A stretch of 46,712 nucleotides of DNA from Novosphingobium sp. 28-62-57 (GCA_002256985.1 NCGO01000019.1:1-46712), one strand, 5' to 3'. Shown: positions 1 to 9,600, numbered from the stretch's first letter. The notes: generated by a model from the sequence alone, not told the origin. A program made the numbers and translations.

Positions 1-98
1 GCCCTTGGAAGGGCAACCAGCCCTCCCCGCGGGCGCCTTGGCCCGATATGTTCGTCATTTCGACGCCTCGACGGTGTGGTTTATGAGTTTACGGCCTA
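1..98. other. left-edge spacer before the precursor peptide
   Basis: No gene is visible here. The first 14 bases form an imperfect palindrome (GCCCTT at 1-6, AAGGGC at 9-14) that could belong to a terminator of an off-window gene. A short reading frame opens at ATG 83 and closes after eight further codons, and it overlaps the GTG start at 99 in another frame. No clear Shine-Dalgarno was found before 99. Confidence 0.4.
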
Positions 99-257
99 GT
101 GACCGACCGTAACTCGACCGCCAACACCGCCAATGGCCGCCGCGCCTATGCCCGTCCGTCTTTGACCATTTATGGCTCGGTTCGTGAACTGACCGGCGCG
201 ATGAGCGGAACTGGCACGGACAACAATCTTGAGCAGATGAATGCTGTAAACCCCTGA
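99..257 (+). CDS. lasso-peptide-type precursor (RiPP leader plus short core)
   Basis: This 52-codon gene was read directly from the bases. It has the lasso leader signature Y-x2-P-x-L-x3-G at residues 17-26 (YARPSLTIYG), followed by SVRELT; this is the part bound by the RRE (B1) protein in known lasso systems. The putative core after Thr32 is rich in Gly, Ser and Thr and has Asp41. If Thr sits at -2, Ala34 to Asp41 gives an 8-residue ring; if Gly33 is first, the ring is 9. The tail would be 11 residues ending in Pro. GTG at 99 is the only start after an in-frame stop at 84-86. The next gene starts 36 bases downstream. Family assignment rests on the motif and the neighbours; product and ring are inferred. 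The C-terminus is not Ser, so the C-terminal phosphorylation known for some lasso kinases would not apply. Confidence 0.62.
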   Translation: MTDRNSTANTANGRRAYARPSLTIYGSVRELTGAMSGTGTDNNLEQMNAVNP

Positions 258-293
258 TTTGCTAACAGGGTACCGGCAGGATTTTCATCTTAC

Positions 294-1406
294 ATGAGTA
301 CCCTGTCCGAGCATTTCGGTTACCTGACTGATACGCGCAGGGCTGCGTTTTACGAGCAGGCCATTGCCAACGTATTGCAGGAAAACGATACAGTTGCTGA
401 TCTCGGCTGTGGCTTCGGCATTTTCGGACTTCTGTGTCTGAATGCCGGAGCTTCAAGCGTTTGGGGCATAGATGCAACTGACGCCATCGATATTGCCCGC
501 GAAACTGCCGTAAAGGCTGGTTTTGCAGACAACTATCATTGCATTGCGTCTTCGACGTATCGCACGGAATTGCCCGAACGGGTCGATTTGCTTATTTGCG
601 ATCACGTCGGTTATTTCGGCATAGATTACGGCATCGTGCGCCTTATGGCCGATGCTCGCCGCCGGTTCCTGAAGCCCGGCAGCCGGATGATCCCGGAACG
701 CATTGACCTTTTCCTCGCCGGAATTCGGTCTGACAAATGCCGCAAACTGCTGGATCGTTGGGATGCCAACACTGTGCCCGCGCTCTACGCTTGGCTCAGG
801 ACGTATGCGGTCAACACCAAACACGTCGTCGATTTCGTGCCCGCCGATATCGCCACTGCGCCGGTTCAGGTTGGCACGCTCGCGCTTGGCGAGGATATGC
901 CCGAAACCCTTGGTTTCAAGGCGTCTCTGACCATCGACGAGGACGGCACGCTCGATGGCATTGGCGGATGGTTCGAATGTGAATTGGGCGGCGGCGTGCG
1001 GATGACCAATTCGCCCTTGGCCCGCCATGCGATACGCCGGCATCAGATATTCCTCGGCTTCGACGCGCCGATGGACGTTGCAGCAGGCGATATTGTCGAG
1101 GTTTCGGTCAAGCTGAACCATCGCAACAATGTGGTTGCGTGGAGTGCACGCGATCCGCGCACGGGCCGTATGCTGCGCTATTCGACCTGGGCATCCATGC
1201 CCATGTCCAGAAGTGAACGCCTGAAGCACAGCCTTGCGCCGCGTATCGTCAATTTTTTGAGATCGACCTTGCGTGTCGCACCGTCACGTGCACGCTTTTG
1301 CCGCAAGTTTCCAGATGTTATGCCCGTAACATTTTCAGCAACCAGATCATGCCGCTGGTCTGGACCTATGAAGGCACACTTGTGTTGCATGCCAGCTGCG
1401 TCGTGA
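294..1406 (+). CDS. PRMT-like class I SAM-dependent methyltransferase
   Basis: A Rossmann methyltransferase of the protein-arginine-methyltransferase type. SAM motif I is VADLGCGFG at about residues 33-41, the acidic end of strand 2 is GIDATD near 59-64, and an ICDHVGYFG segment lies where PRMTs carry their double-E loop. A PGSRMIP segment and a beta-barrel-like second half follow. Such enzymes occur in RiPP clusters, and position after the precursor suggests peptide methylation, which is inferred. Translation probably starts at ATG 294, with AGGA about 12 bases upstream. The last 60 or so residues (from about 1215) no longer look like the family: they run out of frame over the kinase coding sequence and end in a Cys- and Ser-rich tail. 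The native C-terminus may have been lost in a deletion. Confidence 0.7.
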   Translation: MSTLSEHFGYLTDTRRAAFYEQAIANVLQENDTVADLGCGFGIFGLLCLNAGASSVWGIDATDAIDIARETAVKAGFADNYHCIASSTYRTELPERVDLLICDHVGYFGIDYGIVRLMADARRRFLKPGSRMIPERIDLFLAGIRSDKCRKLLDRWDANTVPALYAWLRTYAVNTKHVVDFVPADIATAPVQVGTLALGEDMPETLGFKASLTIDEDGTLDGIGGWFECELGGGVRMTNSPLARHAIRRHQIFLGFDAPMDVAAGDIVEVSVKLNHRNNVVAWSARDPRTGRMLRYSTWASMPMSRSERLKHSLAPRIVNFLRSTLRVAPSRARFCRKFPDVMPVTFSATRSCRWSGPMKAHLCCMPAAS

Positions 1407-1972
1407 TCGATGGTGGCGCTTATGGCTTTATGGGACCAAGCGGTCGGGGCAAATCGACCCTTGCCGCGGCCTTTGCCAGCCATGGCCATGCCTTTCTGAC
1501 CGATGACGGCATGCTGATCGAGCGTGAAGGCGCGGGCCTGCAGGTCCGTCCCTACCTCGCCTCGGTTCGCCTCCTGCCCGATAGCCAGGCGGCGTTGTTT
1601 GGCGATCAGGATGTCGCCGAACCCGATGATGGGGAATGGACACCCAAATCGCGCATCGTCGCCAATGCCCATATGCCGCACGCTGCCACACCAGCGCCGC
1701 TAAAGGCCATCTACGTCCTCGAAAATGATGGCGCACACACAGCGACCTTCCAGCGGCTTACCGCCGTGGAAAGCCTCGACGCGCTGTTGCAGAACTCCTT
1801 TCTGCTCGATTCGCAGGATAAGCCCCGCGTCCGTAAGCACTTTCGCACGATGGCCGAACTCGCCGAGAGCTTCCCGATGTTCAGGCTGGATTATCCCCGC
1901 GATCTCTCTCGCCTCCCAGATACCATCTCCGCAATCGTATCGCATGCCCGAACCACAGGATGCCAGCCATGA
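1298..1972 (+). CDS. HPr-kinase-like (lasso-cluster type) kinase, 5'-truncated
   Basis: The protein has a P-loop GPSGRGKST just after the strand LVLHASCVV, then FLTDDG (Walker-B-like), SVRLLPD and a LDYPRDLSRLPD C-terminal block. This order is that of HprK-related kinases found in lasso and other RiPP clusters, not of PTS HPr kinase, since no HPr or EI gene is nearby. TTG 1298 is the first start codon in this frame; ATG 1349 would be too late. Kinase-like coding continues upstream in frame to about 1253 (FFEIDLACRTV) but meets a stop at 1214 with no start in between, so roughly 60-80 N-terminal residues of the usual protein are missing. The reading frame overlaps the methyltransferase by 109 bases. 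It is probably a decayed gene, though a minimal kinase core is still present. Confidence 0.6.
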   Translation: MPQVSRCYARNIFSNQIMPLVWTYEGTLVLHASCVVIDGGAYGFMGPSGRGKSTLAAAFASHGHAFLTDDGMLIEREGAGLQVRPYLASVRLLPDSQAALFGDQDVAEPDDGEWTPKSRIVANAHMPHAATPAPLKAIYVLENDGAHTATFQRLTAVESLDALLQNSFLLDSQDKPRVRKHFRTMAELAESFPMFRLDYPRDLSRLPDTISAIVSHARTTGCQP

Positions 1973-1985
1973 CACTTGCTCAGAA

Positions 1986-2318
1986 CTACTCGCTTTGCAT
2001 CTGCGTGAAGGGTGGCCAATCGTGCACGATCAGGCGGCCAAATTTGCGCACTTCATGCAGTTCAAGGCTTTCGCGCGGGATCGCGGCAACAATTTCGCGG
2101 ATCTCGGCCAGCCGAGCGGCATCAAGAAACCCCGAAACGTGTTTCACTTCATAAGCCGGATCGGCCTTGAACACAGCCATGGCCGCCTCAAACTCTTTGA
2201 GTCGATGCGGCACAACCCGGGCAATGATGTTTCGCGCTTCAAAATACTGGCCGAGCCAGATCGAATCGTACCAATCCAGCGACGGTAGAGCATCAGCGGT
2301 TTCTTGCATTTCGTCCAA
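1986..2318 (-). CDS. hypothetical protein, probably truncated at its C-terminus
   Basis: A 110-residue reading frame faces the kinase gene, with 13 bases between their stop codons. It is hydrophilic and well formed (LDWYDSIWLGQYFEARNII near the start, KFGRLIVHDWPPF near the end), with sphingomonad-like codon use and nothing like a shadow of another gene. It resembles the N-terminal half of longer hypothetical proteins that I associate, from memory only, with cupin or 2OG-oxygenase-like folds; none of the metal-binding His/Asp residues is present here. It ends abruptly at TAG just beside the kinase stop, which fits loss of the 3' half in a rearrangement. Function unknown. Confidence 0.45.
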   Translation of the reverse strand: MDEMQETADALPSLDWYDSIWLGQYFEARNIIARVVPHRLKEFEAAMAVFKADPAYEVKHVSGFLDAARLAEIREIVAAIPRESLELHEVRKFGRLIVHDWPPFTQMQSE

Positions 2319-2451
2319 TTGGCATCAGTCATTGCCAGCGTTACGCGGATTGACCGACCGTCGCCATGACCTGAATTCCCGCGCTGCAGCATTCGCGGCG
2401 CATGATAAGGGCACCTCGCAACCAGAAGTCGGAATTGGCCTTGCATTTTTA

Positions 2452-2464
2452 TGCTGCAATGCGG
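2452..2464. promoter_or_regulatory. TGC-rich motif upstream of rfbA
   Basis: TGCTGCAATGCGG lies 65 bases before the rfbA start. The identical 13-mer occurs at 22743-22755, 25 bases before the acetyltransferase gene of the same cluster. Half-sites CTGC and GCGG around a 3-base spacer recall the TGC-rich sites of PhaR-type regulators, but that link is a guess. The rest of the 210-base spacer holds no gene. Confidence 0.3.
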
Positions 2465-2528
2465 AAAAGCCGTTCAGCCGCTCCCGGGCGGCAGGCTTCG
2501 TTTGCGGGCACCTTGGAGAGCTGTACAT

Positions 2529-3434
2529 ATGACTCAACCGGCAAATTCATCTGGCCGCAAGGGCATCATTCTCGCCGGGGGATCGGGCACGCGGCTCTAC
2601 CCGCTTACACGCGGCGTTTCGAAGCAACTGATGCCGGTGTTCGACAAACCGATGATCTATTACCCGCTCAGCACGCTGATGCTGGCGGGCATCCGTGATA
2701 TCCTGATCATCACCACGCCTGAGGATTCCGCCCAATTCCATCGCGTGCTGGGCGATGGGTCCGACTTCGGCATATCGCTGACCTATGCGGTCCAGCCAAA
2801 GCCCGAAGGCCTTGCCCAAGCCTTTCATATCGGGGCCGATTTTGTCGGCGGTAATCCTAGCGCGCTGGTGCTGGGCGATAACATCTTCTACGGTCACGGC
2901 CTGCCCGAACTGCTGCAGAACGCTAACGAGCGCCGCAGCGGCGCCAGCGTCTTTGCCTATCGCGTCAACAATCCCGAGGCCTATGGCGTGGTGGCGTTCG
3001 ATGCCGATGGCACGGCCAGCTCCATCGAGGAAAAGCCTGCCGCGCCCAAATCGAACTACGCGGTCACGGGCCTGTACTTCTACGATGAAACGGTGGTTGA
3101 CCGCGCCCGCGACCTTAAGCCTTCGCCGCGCGGTGAGCTGGAAATCACCGACCTCAACCGGCTCTATATGGACGAGGGGCAACTCTCGGTCGAAATCATG
3201 GGCCGCGGCTTTGCCTGGCTCGATACCGGCACGCATGGCTCTTTGCTGGATGCGGCCACCTATGTGCGCATTACCGAAGAGCGGCAGGGCCTGAAGATCT
3301 GCTGCCCCGAAGAAATTGCATGGCGGCAAGGTTTTATCACAGATACCGAACTGGAAGCCATTGCTCAGCCCTTGCGCAAATCGGGCTACGGCGAATACCT
3401 GCTGCAGTTGCTGGCACAGGGGGGCAGGCTGTGA
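2529..3434 (+). CDS. rfbA: glucose-1-phosphate thymidylyltransferase
   Basis: First enzyme of dTDP-L-rhamnose synthesis: glucose-1-phosphate and dTTP give dTDP-glucose. The nucleotide-binding signature [11 protein letters not shown] is at residues 17-27, followed by [12 protein letters not shown], and [11 protein letters not shown] near 115-125 holds the metal-binding Asp. Later blocks [20 protein letters not shown] and WLDTGTH are also typical. The 301-residue length fits the family. ATG 2529 is chosen because GGAGAG sits 9 bases upstream at 2514-2519 and the protein then begins just before the Rossmann strand. Its stop overlaps the GTG of rfbC by four bases, so it heads a tightly coupled A-C-D-B operon. 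Confidence 0.95.
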   Translation: MTQPANSSGRKGIILAGGSGTRLYPLTRGVSKQLMPVFDKPMIYYPLSTLMLAGIRDILIITTPEDSAQFHRVLGDGSDFGISLTYAVQPKPEGLAQAFHIGADFVGGNPSALVLGDNIFYGHGLPELLQNANERRSGASVFAYRVNNPEAYGVVAFDADGTASSIEEKPAAPKSNYAVTGLYFYDETVVDRARDLKPSPRGELEITDLNRLYMDEGQLSVEIMGRGFAWLDTGTHGSLLDAATYVRITEERQGLKICCPEEIAWRQGFITDTELEAIAQPLRKSGYGEYLLQLLAQGGRL

Positions 3435-3976
3435 ACATCGTTGAATGCAACATCCCCGGACCGCTGATCATCGAACCGCGCGTCTTTGGCGATGAGCGCG
3501 GTTTTTTCCTCGAAACATGGAATGCGGCGGCGTTTGCTGCGGCGGGGCTGGACCTCACGTTCGTGCAGGACAACCACAGCCGCTCGCAAAAAGGCGTGCT
3601 GCGCGGCATGCACTTTCAGAACCCGGGGCCGCAGGGCAAACTGGTGCGCGTGGTGCGCGGTGCAGTGTTCGATGCCGTGGTCGATCTACGCCGTTCTTCG
3701 CCCACTTTCGGCCAATGGGCCGGCGTCACACTCTCGGCCGAGAACAAGCGCATGTTCTGGGTGCCCGAGGGGTTTGCGCATGGCTTCCTGACGCTCGAAG
3801 ACGATACCGATTTTCTCTACAAATGCACCGCGCCTTATGCGCCGCAGCATGAAGCCAGCCTTGCCTGGGATGATCCTGCCGTTGGCATCGAATGGCCGCT
3901 GGCCGGGCTGGATATCAAGCTGTCAGCCAAGGATGCCACAGGCGTGCCACTGGCCGATGTAAAGGCGTTTGCATGA
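3431..3976 (+). CDS. rfbC: dTDP-4-dehydrorhamnose 3,5-epimerase
   Basis: Cupin-fold epimerase acting on dTDP-4-keto-6-deoxyglucose. The catalytic pair His61 (LRGMHFQ) and Tyr130 (DFLYKCT) are both present, with FVQDNHSRS near residue 45-53 and [10 protein letters not shown] near 113-122. The GTG start at 3431 overlaps the rfbA stop (GTGA) and gives 181 residues, the usual length; upstream starts lie inside rfbA and would add unrelated residues. The stop overlaps the rfbD ATG in an ATGA arrangement, which favours translational coupling. Confidence 0.95.
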   Translation: MNIVECNIPGPLIIEPRVFGDERGFFLETWNAAAFAAAGLDLTFVQDNHSRSQKGVLRGMHFQNPGPQGKLVRVVRGAVFDAVVDLRRSSPTFGQWAGVTLSAENKRMFWVPEGFAHGFLTLEDDTDFLYKCTAPYAPQHEASLAWDDPAVGIEWPLAGLDIKLSAKDATGVPLADVKAFA

Positions 3977-4833
3977 AAAAGGCGCTGGTTACAGGCGTCA
4001 ACGGCCAGTTGGGCAAGGCTCTGCTGGCCGCGCGTCCAGCAGGCTGGGAGTGCGTTGCCGTGGATCGGGCCACACTCGATCTCACCGATACCGATGCCAT
4101 CGCGCGGATGGTGGATCAGGCCCAACCCGATCTTGTGCTCAATGCTGCAGCCTATACCGCCGTTGACCGCGCGGAAAGCGAGCCTGATCTGGCGATGGCG
4201 GTGAATGCTGCCGCACCCGGCGCATTCGCCCGCGCGCTGGCCGGATCGGCCGCCCGATTGGTGCAGGTGTCTACAGACTTCGTGTTCGATGGCACCAGCG
4301 GGTGTGGCTATCGCCCTGATGACGCCCGAAACCCGCAATCGGTCTATGGCCAGACCAAGGCTGCGGGCGAAGATGCGGCTGGGGCGGGCGCGATCATCGT
4401 GCGGACCAGTTGGGTCCATGCTGCAGGTGGTGCCAACTTTGTGCGCACCATGCTGCGCCTGATGCGTGAGCGCGATGAACTGCGTGTGGTGGCCGATCAG
4501 ATCGGCTCCCCCACTTGGGCTGCCGGGCTTGCACAAACCTTGTGGGGGCTTGCTGCAAAGAACCAGCCGGGGATCTATCATCACCGCGACGCCGGTGTTG
4601 CCTCGTGGTATGATTTTGCTGTGGCCATTGCGGAAGAAGGCCATGCGCTGGGCCTTTTGTCGCGCATCCCCGCAATTACGCCGATTGCCACTGCCGATTA
4701 CCCAACGCCTGCAAAGCGCCCCGCATTTTCGGTGCTCGACGTATCGTCCACCCGCACGTTGCTGGGTGATGCGCATGTTCACTGGCGCACCCATCTCAAG
4801 ACCATGCTGACAGAGGAATCGACTCTTGGCTAA
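3973..4833 (+). CDS. rfbD: dTDP-4-dehydrorhamnose reductase
   Basis: Last step to dTDP-L-rhamnose, an NADPH-dependent short-chain reductase. It shows the glycine-rich GVNGQLG at residues 8-14, NAAAYTAVDRAE, VSTDFVFDG and the YGQTK catalytic Tyr/Lys pair near 124-128, then RTSWV. At 286 residues it has the normal size. The start ATG overlaps the rfbC stop by four bases and the end overlaps the TTG of rfbB by eight bases. Confidence 0.95.
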   Translation: MKKALVTGVNGQLGKALLAARPAGWECVAVDRATLDLTDTDAIARMVDQAQPDLVLNAAAYTAVDRAESEPDLAMAVNAAAPGAFARALAGSAARLVQVSTDFVFDGTSGCGYRPDDARNPQSVYGQTKAAGEDAAGAGAIIVRTSWVHAAGGANFVRTMLRLMRERDELRVVADQIGSPTWAAGLAQTLWGLAAKNQPGIYHHRDAGVASWYDFAVAIAEEGHALGLLSRIPAITPIATADYPTPAKRPAFSVLDVSSTRTLLGDAHVHWRTHLKTMLTEESTLG

Positions 4834-5887
4834 CCTGCTTGTCACCGGCGGCGCCGGCTTCATCGGCGGAAACTTTGTCCATTACTGGGCCAAGCAGCAC
4901 CCGGATGACACGATCATCGTGCTCGATTGCCTGACTTACGCTGGCAACCGCTCGACCATCGCCGATGTGGCACAGGCCGAGCTAGTCGTGGGTGACATCC
5001 GCGATACCGATCTGGTTGAAACCCTGCTGCGCACGCGCGTTGTGGCAACTCTGGTCCATTTTGCTGCAGAGAGCCATGTTGATCGCTCGATCACCGGGCC
5101 CGATGCGTTTATCGATACCAATATCCTGGGCACGAACAGCCTGCTGAAGGCTGCGCGCAAGGTGTGGCTGGACGAAGGCTCGGGCCGCGACCATCGCTTT
5201 CACCATATCTCGACCGATGAAGTATATGGCTCGCTCGGCCCCCATGACCCGGCCTTTGCGGAAACAACCCAATACCAGCCGAATTCGCCCTATTCGGCAT
5301 CAAAGGCTGCGTCCGATCATCTGGTGCGGGCCTATCACCATACTTATGGGCTGAATGTCACCACTACCAATTGCTCGAACAACTATGGCCCCTATCATTA
5401 CCCCGAAAAGCTGATCCCGCTGTTCATTCTCAATGCCCTGTCGGGCAGGCCACTGCCGATCTACGGCGATGGCATGAACGTGCGCGACTGGCTCTATGTC
5501 GAAGATCATTGCCGCGGGATCGAAGCGGCGCTGCTCAATGGCCAGCCGGGTGAAACCTACAACATTGGCGGCGGCGAGGAACTGCCGAACATGGCCGTGA
5601 TCGACCGGATCTGCGCCGAAGTCGACCGCGCCTTTGCCGAGATCGACGGCCTTGCCGCACGCTACCCCGATGCCCCTGCGGCCAAGGGTCGCGCAACCAG
5701 CGAACTCAAGACATTCGTTGAAGACCGCAAGGGCCACGATCGCCGCTATGCTATCGACGAGACGAAGGCGCGCGCAGAGCTTGGCTATGTGCCGCAGCAT
5801 GATTTCGAAAATGGCCTGCGCAATACCTTGCGCTGGTATTTGGAGAATGAGGCCTGGTGGCAGCCGCTGGTAAAGCGACCAGGGTAA
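4826..5887 (+). CDS. rfbB: dTDP-glucose 4,6-dehydratase
   Basis: Extended SDR enzyme converting dTDP-glucose to the 4-keto-6-deoxy sugar. Residues 8-14 are GGAGFIG, the active-site T130-D131-E132 lies in STDEVYG, and Y156-x3-K160 is in YSASK. NCSNNYGPYHYPEKLIP and GDGMNVRDWLYVEDH are diagnostic for RmlB. The start is TTG 4826, inside the end of rfbD, preceded by AGAGGA about ten bases upstream; no ATG or GTG gives a complete Rossmann strand. With rfbA, rfbC and rfbD it completes the rhamnose pathway in the uncommon order A-C-D-B. Confidence 0.95.
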   Translation: MANLLVTGGAGFIGGNFVHYWAKQHPDDTIIVLDCLTYAGNRSTIADVAQAELVVGDIRDTDLVETLLRTRVVATLVHFAAESHVDRSITGPDAFIDTNILGTNSLLKAARKVWLDEGSGRDHRFHHISTDEVYGSLGPHDPAFAETTQYQPNSPYSASKAASDHLVRAYHHTYGLNVTTTNCSNNYGPYHYPEKLIPLFILNALSGRPLPIYGDGMNVRDWLYVEDHCRGIEAALLNGQPGETYNIGGGEELPNMAVIDRICAEVDRAFAEIDGLAARYPDAPAAKGRATSELKTFVEDRKGHDRRYAIDETKARAELGYVPQHDFENGLRNTLRWYLENEAWWQPLVKRPG

Positions 5888-5891
5888 GCAC

Positions 5892-6674
5892 ATGCGCTGG
5901 CGTCGTCTCGCTGGCATGGGTGCTGCCATTCTGGTGCTTGCCGGCGGAACAGGTATCGCCACGGGCGAACTGCCACGCTGGACCATTGGCGGGACGCAGA
6001 TGGTGTTGCCGACCGCGCTCGAACCCCTGTCTGCCAGTCCGATTGTTTTGCCGGCAACAGGAGCGATCCTGTTTGTGGGGGACAGCAACACCGCGGGTTC
6101 GCGCGTGGGGGGCGGGCGTTTTGCCTATCCGGCCACATTCCTTGCCGCGCTGCCCGTGGGGCAGACGGTGCGTGTTCACGCATTTGGCGGTGCTACTGTC
6201 GGCGATGTGCTTTCTCGCCCGCTGCCCGAAGGCGCGGTTGCGCTGGCTTTCGTGATGCTGGGCACAAATGACGCTGCACCGCGCGCTTGGCTTTCTGCCA
6301 AGCGCCGGATTCCGCTGGAGACCTATCGCACCAATCTGGCTGAACTGGTGCAGAGGTTGCAAGCAAAGGGCGCGCGGGTCGTCATCCTTGCGCCGCCGCC
6401 AATGGGCAGCCGCGCCATGCAGCGGCGGCTTGATCCTTACCGTCTTGCCGCAAAACAGGTGGCGCTGGCCTGTTCGTGCTTGTTCCGCGATTCTGCCGGG
6501 GCCTTCATGTCGAAACCTGATGCCAACTGGCTGCAGCGCGATGCGATGCATCTGGCGCCAGAGGCCCAGCAGCAACTGGGCCTCTGGCTCGCAGATCAGA
6601 CGACCAATGCGTCAGCGGCGGAGAGTTCGAGCACCGGAAAGCCCAACCCGGCGTCAGCCTCGCAGCCATCATAA
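5892..6674 (+). CDS. exported SGNH/GDSL hydrolase
   Basis: A 260-residue esterase-type protein with an N-terminal hydrophobic segment (about residues 8-24) that could be a signal peptide or anchor. SGNH blocks are FVGDSNTAG near 60 (nucleophile Ser), a Gly in FGGATVGD, MLGTND (Asn), and DAMHL near 216-219 (Asp and His). It likely removes or moves acyl groups on a glycan in the periplasm; substrate not visible. It starts four bases after rfbB, so it is probably in the same transcript. Its last 79 bases overlap the 3' end of the oppositely oriented fibre gene; in that stretch its tail is a low-complexity Ser/Ala/Asn segment. Confidence 0.8.
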   Translation: MRWRRLAGMGAAILVLAGGTGIATGELPRWTIGGTQMVLPTALEPLSASPIVLPATGAILFVGDSNTAGSRVGGGRFAYPATFLAALPVGQTVRVHAFGGATVGDVLSRPLPEGAVALAFVMLGTNDAAPRAWLSAKRRIPLETYRTNLAELVQRLQAKGARVVILAPPPMGSRAMQRRLDPYRLAAKQVALACSCLFRDSAGAFMSKPDANWLQRDAMHLAPEAQQQLGLWLADQTTNASAAESSSTGKPNPASASQPS

Positions 6675-9600
6675 AGGCTGCCCTTGTAGTGCGCGGTCAG
6701 TTCCTCTGACGTGCCATAGCTGAACGGGCCGCCACGCAGATAGCTCACTCTGGCCCCGGCAGGCCACGCACCGCTCGCAAGCGACAAGGTTACAGTGTCA
6801 GGCGCAGTGATCGTGGCTACGATGCCGCTGCGCAACCATGTGGAACCGCCGTTCAGCGAGTATTCGAAGCCTGCCACCGCGCGCCCGTCCTGCGTTCGTA
6901 GCGCACCACCGTTGGGCAATATGGCCTTGATCGACAACGACGTCCGGTCTGCCGCAACACTGGCACTGGCCTTGTCCAGCCAGGCATTGCCCGGCGATGG
7001 GCTCAGGCCCCGCGCGCGCAGATAGGTCTCGCCAATACGGATGCCCAGCCGGATCACCCCTTCGGGCACGACCTGGCTCTCGTGCGGACCGCCTAGGTTC
7101 ACATTGGGGCCGCTTGGTGTGCCCGCCGCCAGATTATCGATCGCCATGTCGGTCACCGCCGGACCTACTGCACTGATCGCCGGGTTGGCCGCCGCCCATT
7201 GCAGTTGCGCAGCCTGAGCAGCGTTGCGCGCCAGACCGAAATCATCGGCTGTGGTCGGTCCGGCGTTGGTCGCTGTCGCCCTTGTCGGCAGGCAGATGCC
7301 CAGCTTGTAACCGGGGGCGTTGATCGTCCCGTCAAACAGCCGGTAATTGCCTGTCAGGCTGCCGGTGCCATGCACCACACCATCCAGCAACGCGGGATAA
7401 CTTCCCGAGTCAGACGTATACCATTGCCATATTGGCACGCGATCGGTTCCGGCCAATCCTGCCATCTCCACATCCAGCGCCCATTGGCGAGGTCCGGTCG
7501 TGTCCCGTATCCAGTCAAGCGCGCTGGACCCGGGAATGCAGGTATCGATCACGCACAGCGCCTGGCCCGCTCCGAAGGGTTCGATGCGCGATGCAATCGC
7601 TGTGACGCCGTTGAAGGCGTTTGTCATTTCCGGTTCGATCACGAACAGTTGCGGACGGCTGGCCGTGCTGAACCGCCTTACCGGAGCGGTGACCGTATCG
7701 GCCGGATCGGTTCGGCTCCCGATAAATCCGCAGAATGATGCCAGACCCGAAGGCACCTGCGTCATCCCGCTGGCATAAAGCATGATATCACACTGGCTTT
7801 GCCCGATCACACTCAGCTTATGCCCACAGCCTACGCGGCTGTTCATGCGGAACACCAGATCAGGTTCGCTCTCGGACCAGAACTCCAAATAACCCCAGCC
7901 GGGGAAGGGCGGGAGCCAGAGAGTTATCGACATCACAGGTCCGGTGCCGTCGCACACGAATGGCGGTACCAGTTCCTCACTCTGTTGAGAGACCACGCGC
8001 GCAAACAGTGCGCCTGACAGTCCTGCGCTTGTCCCGCGCAACTTGATCGCGGCCTGCGCTTCACCATCCTTGGGACAGGCGACATAGCCGTCTGGCAAAC
8101 GGTCAATCTGCAGGAATTTGCCCGGCTGGTGGCTGCTTGTCCCAGCCGCGGAAATCGTGCCATGGATGGTGCCGCCCAGCGTCGCGTCGCCCGGCGCAAA
8201 CGCCGCCAGCGCAGTGGCAGGATCCGCTGTGTGGCGATAATCCCGCAGCAGACGAAACGCCGTTGCCTCAGGCAGGCTCTCAACAATGTCTGCGCCTTCC
8301 GCAATGGACTGCCATGCAGCATCACTGCCTGCAGTGCCAAGCACGAAGCCGTGGAAGGCTACTGCCCCATCAAAAGCGCCAGCCGGAGCCGTCAAAACGC
8401 CCAGTTCTCCCGACGTGGATGCTGAATCGCCCAGCAGCACATGGGTGCCAGCCAAGGCGTTGAGTTGCGCGTTGGTGCTTGATTGGCTGGTGCCGGCAAT
8501 CTTTGCCGCGCCATTGGCATAGCTGCTGATCGCGTACCCTCCCGCGCCATCGCACGAAATCACGATCAGTTGCCACCGGCTGCTGCGCAATTGCACGTCA
8601 ACCGAAAGGTCGATGGTATCCCCGCTCGATCCTCGGGCGCGCCAGCGGAATTCATCATGGCGTGCGGTATCAAAATGATCATCGCCATAATGCACCAGGT
8701 TGAACGTCGCACCTCCCCCGCTCATGCCATTGCCGATCACGCGAGCTTCGCGGTTCAGATTGGTGCGCTCGTGCGGCACCTGAAGCATGATGAAGAAGGC
8801 ACTCGGGGTATCAAATTTCAGCAGCGGCGATGAAGCAACATTTGCGCTCGGATAGGCAATGTTCCCGGCGCGGCCTTGATATTGCCGGTTGAACGCGGGG
8901 AACTGCACCCCACCAAACGATGACGCTTCAACAAGCGCAGAGGGGCTGCCCAGCGCAATCGGCTGGGCTGTTTCCGATCCTGCAGCTTCGGTCTCGCCAC
9001 GCAGATTGCCCAGCCGGTCAAAAGCGATCACAGGCGCCCGGCGCGTGGCGTGCAGTGTGCCGCGAATGGTGAAATCGCCCGCCTCGCTGCCAATAAAGCT
9101 CTGCTCGCGCGTACTGCCCACAAAAGACCGCAGCCCAATAGCAGCGCCAATGGCCCCATCCTGCAAATGGTTGTCGCGCAGCAGGTCCGTGTTTGCCTGC
9201 GTGCCAGGCCATGCCACGTCTGTGAACGAATTGTTGGCCACAAGGCACCAGGCATCGCCCGTGAACGACTGGTCACCGCGCAGGCCAAGCGCTTGTGATG
9301 CAAGGCTGTTGTGCGCGATCACCACGTGGCTTTTGGCGTTGGCCAGCTGGCTGCTGATATAAGTGAAGTTGGTGTAGAGATCGATCAGGGTCTTGTTGTG
9401 GAAGGCATTGTTGAAGAACAGGAAATCGCGTGCACCAGTGGTCCCTGTCAGGAAGATGTTCTGGGTGACCAGTTCTGTCGCGATGTTGTTGGCGACCACG
9501 CAGTTTTCGACAACGCGTCCTGCGTTCTGCTGGTACCAGTCGCTATGCACGTCAAACTGGGTAACAATCTCCAGCTCCACATTCCTGACATTTTGCGCGG

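Noticed and set aside
453-1229. Long minus-strand frame opposite the methyltransferase
   Set aside because: It is a shadow of the plus-strand gene, with no domain and poor codon character.
1298-1972. PTS HPr kinase/phosphatase
   Set aside because: The protein has the HprK fold signature, but no HPr, EI or sensor kinase gene is near, and its neighbours are RiPP-like.
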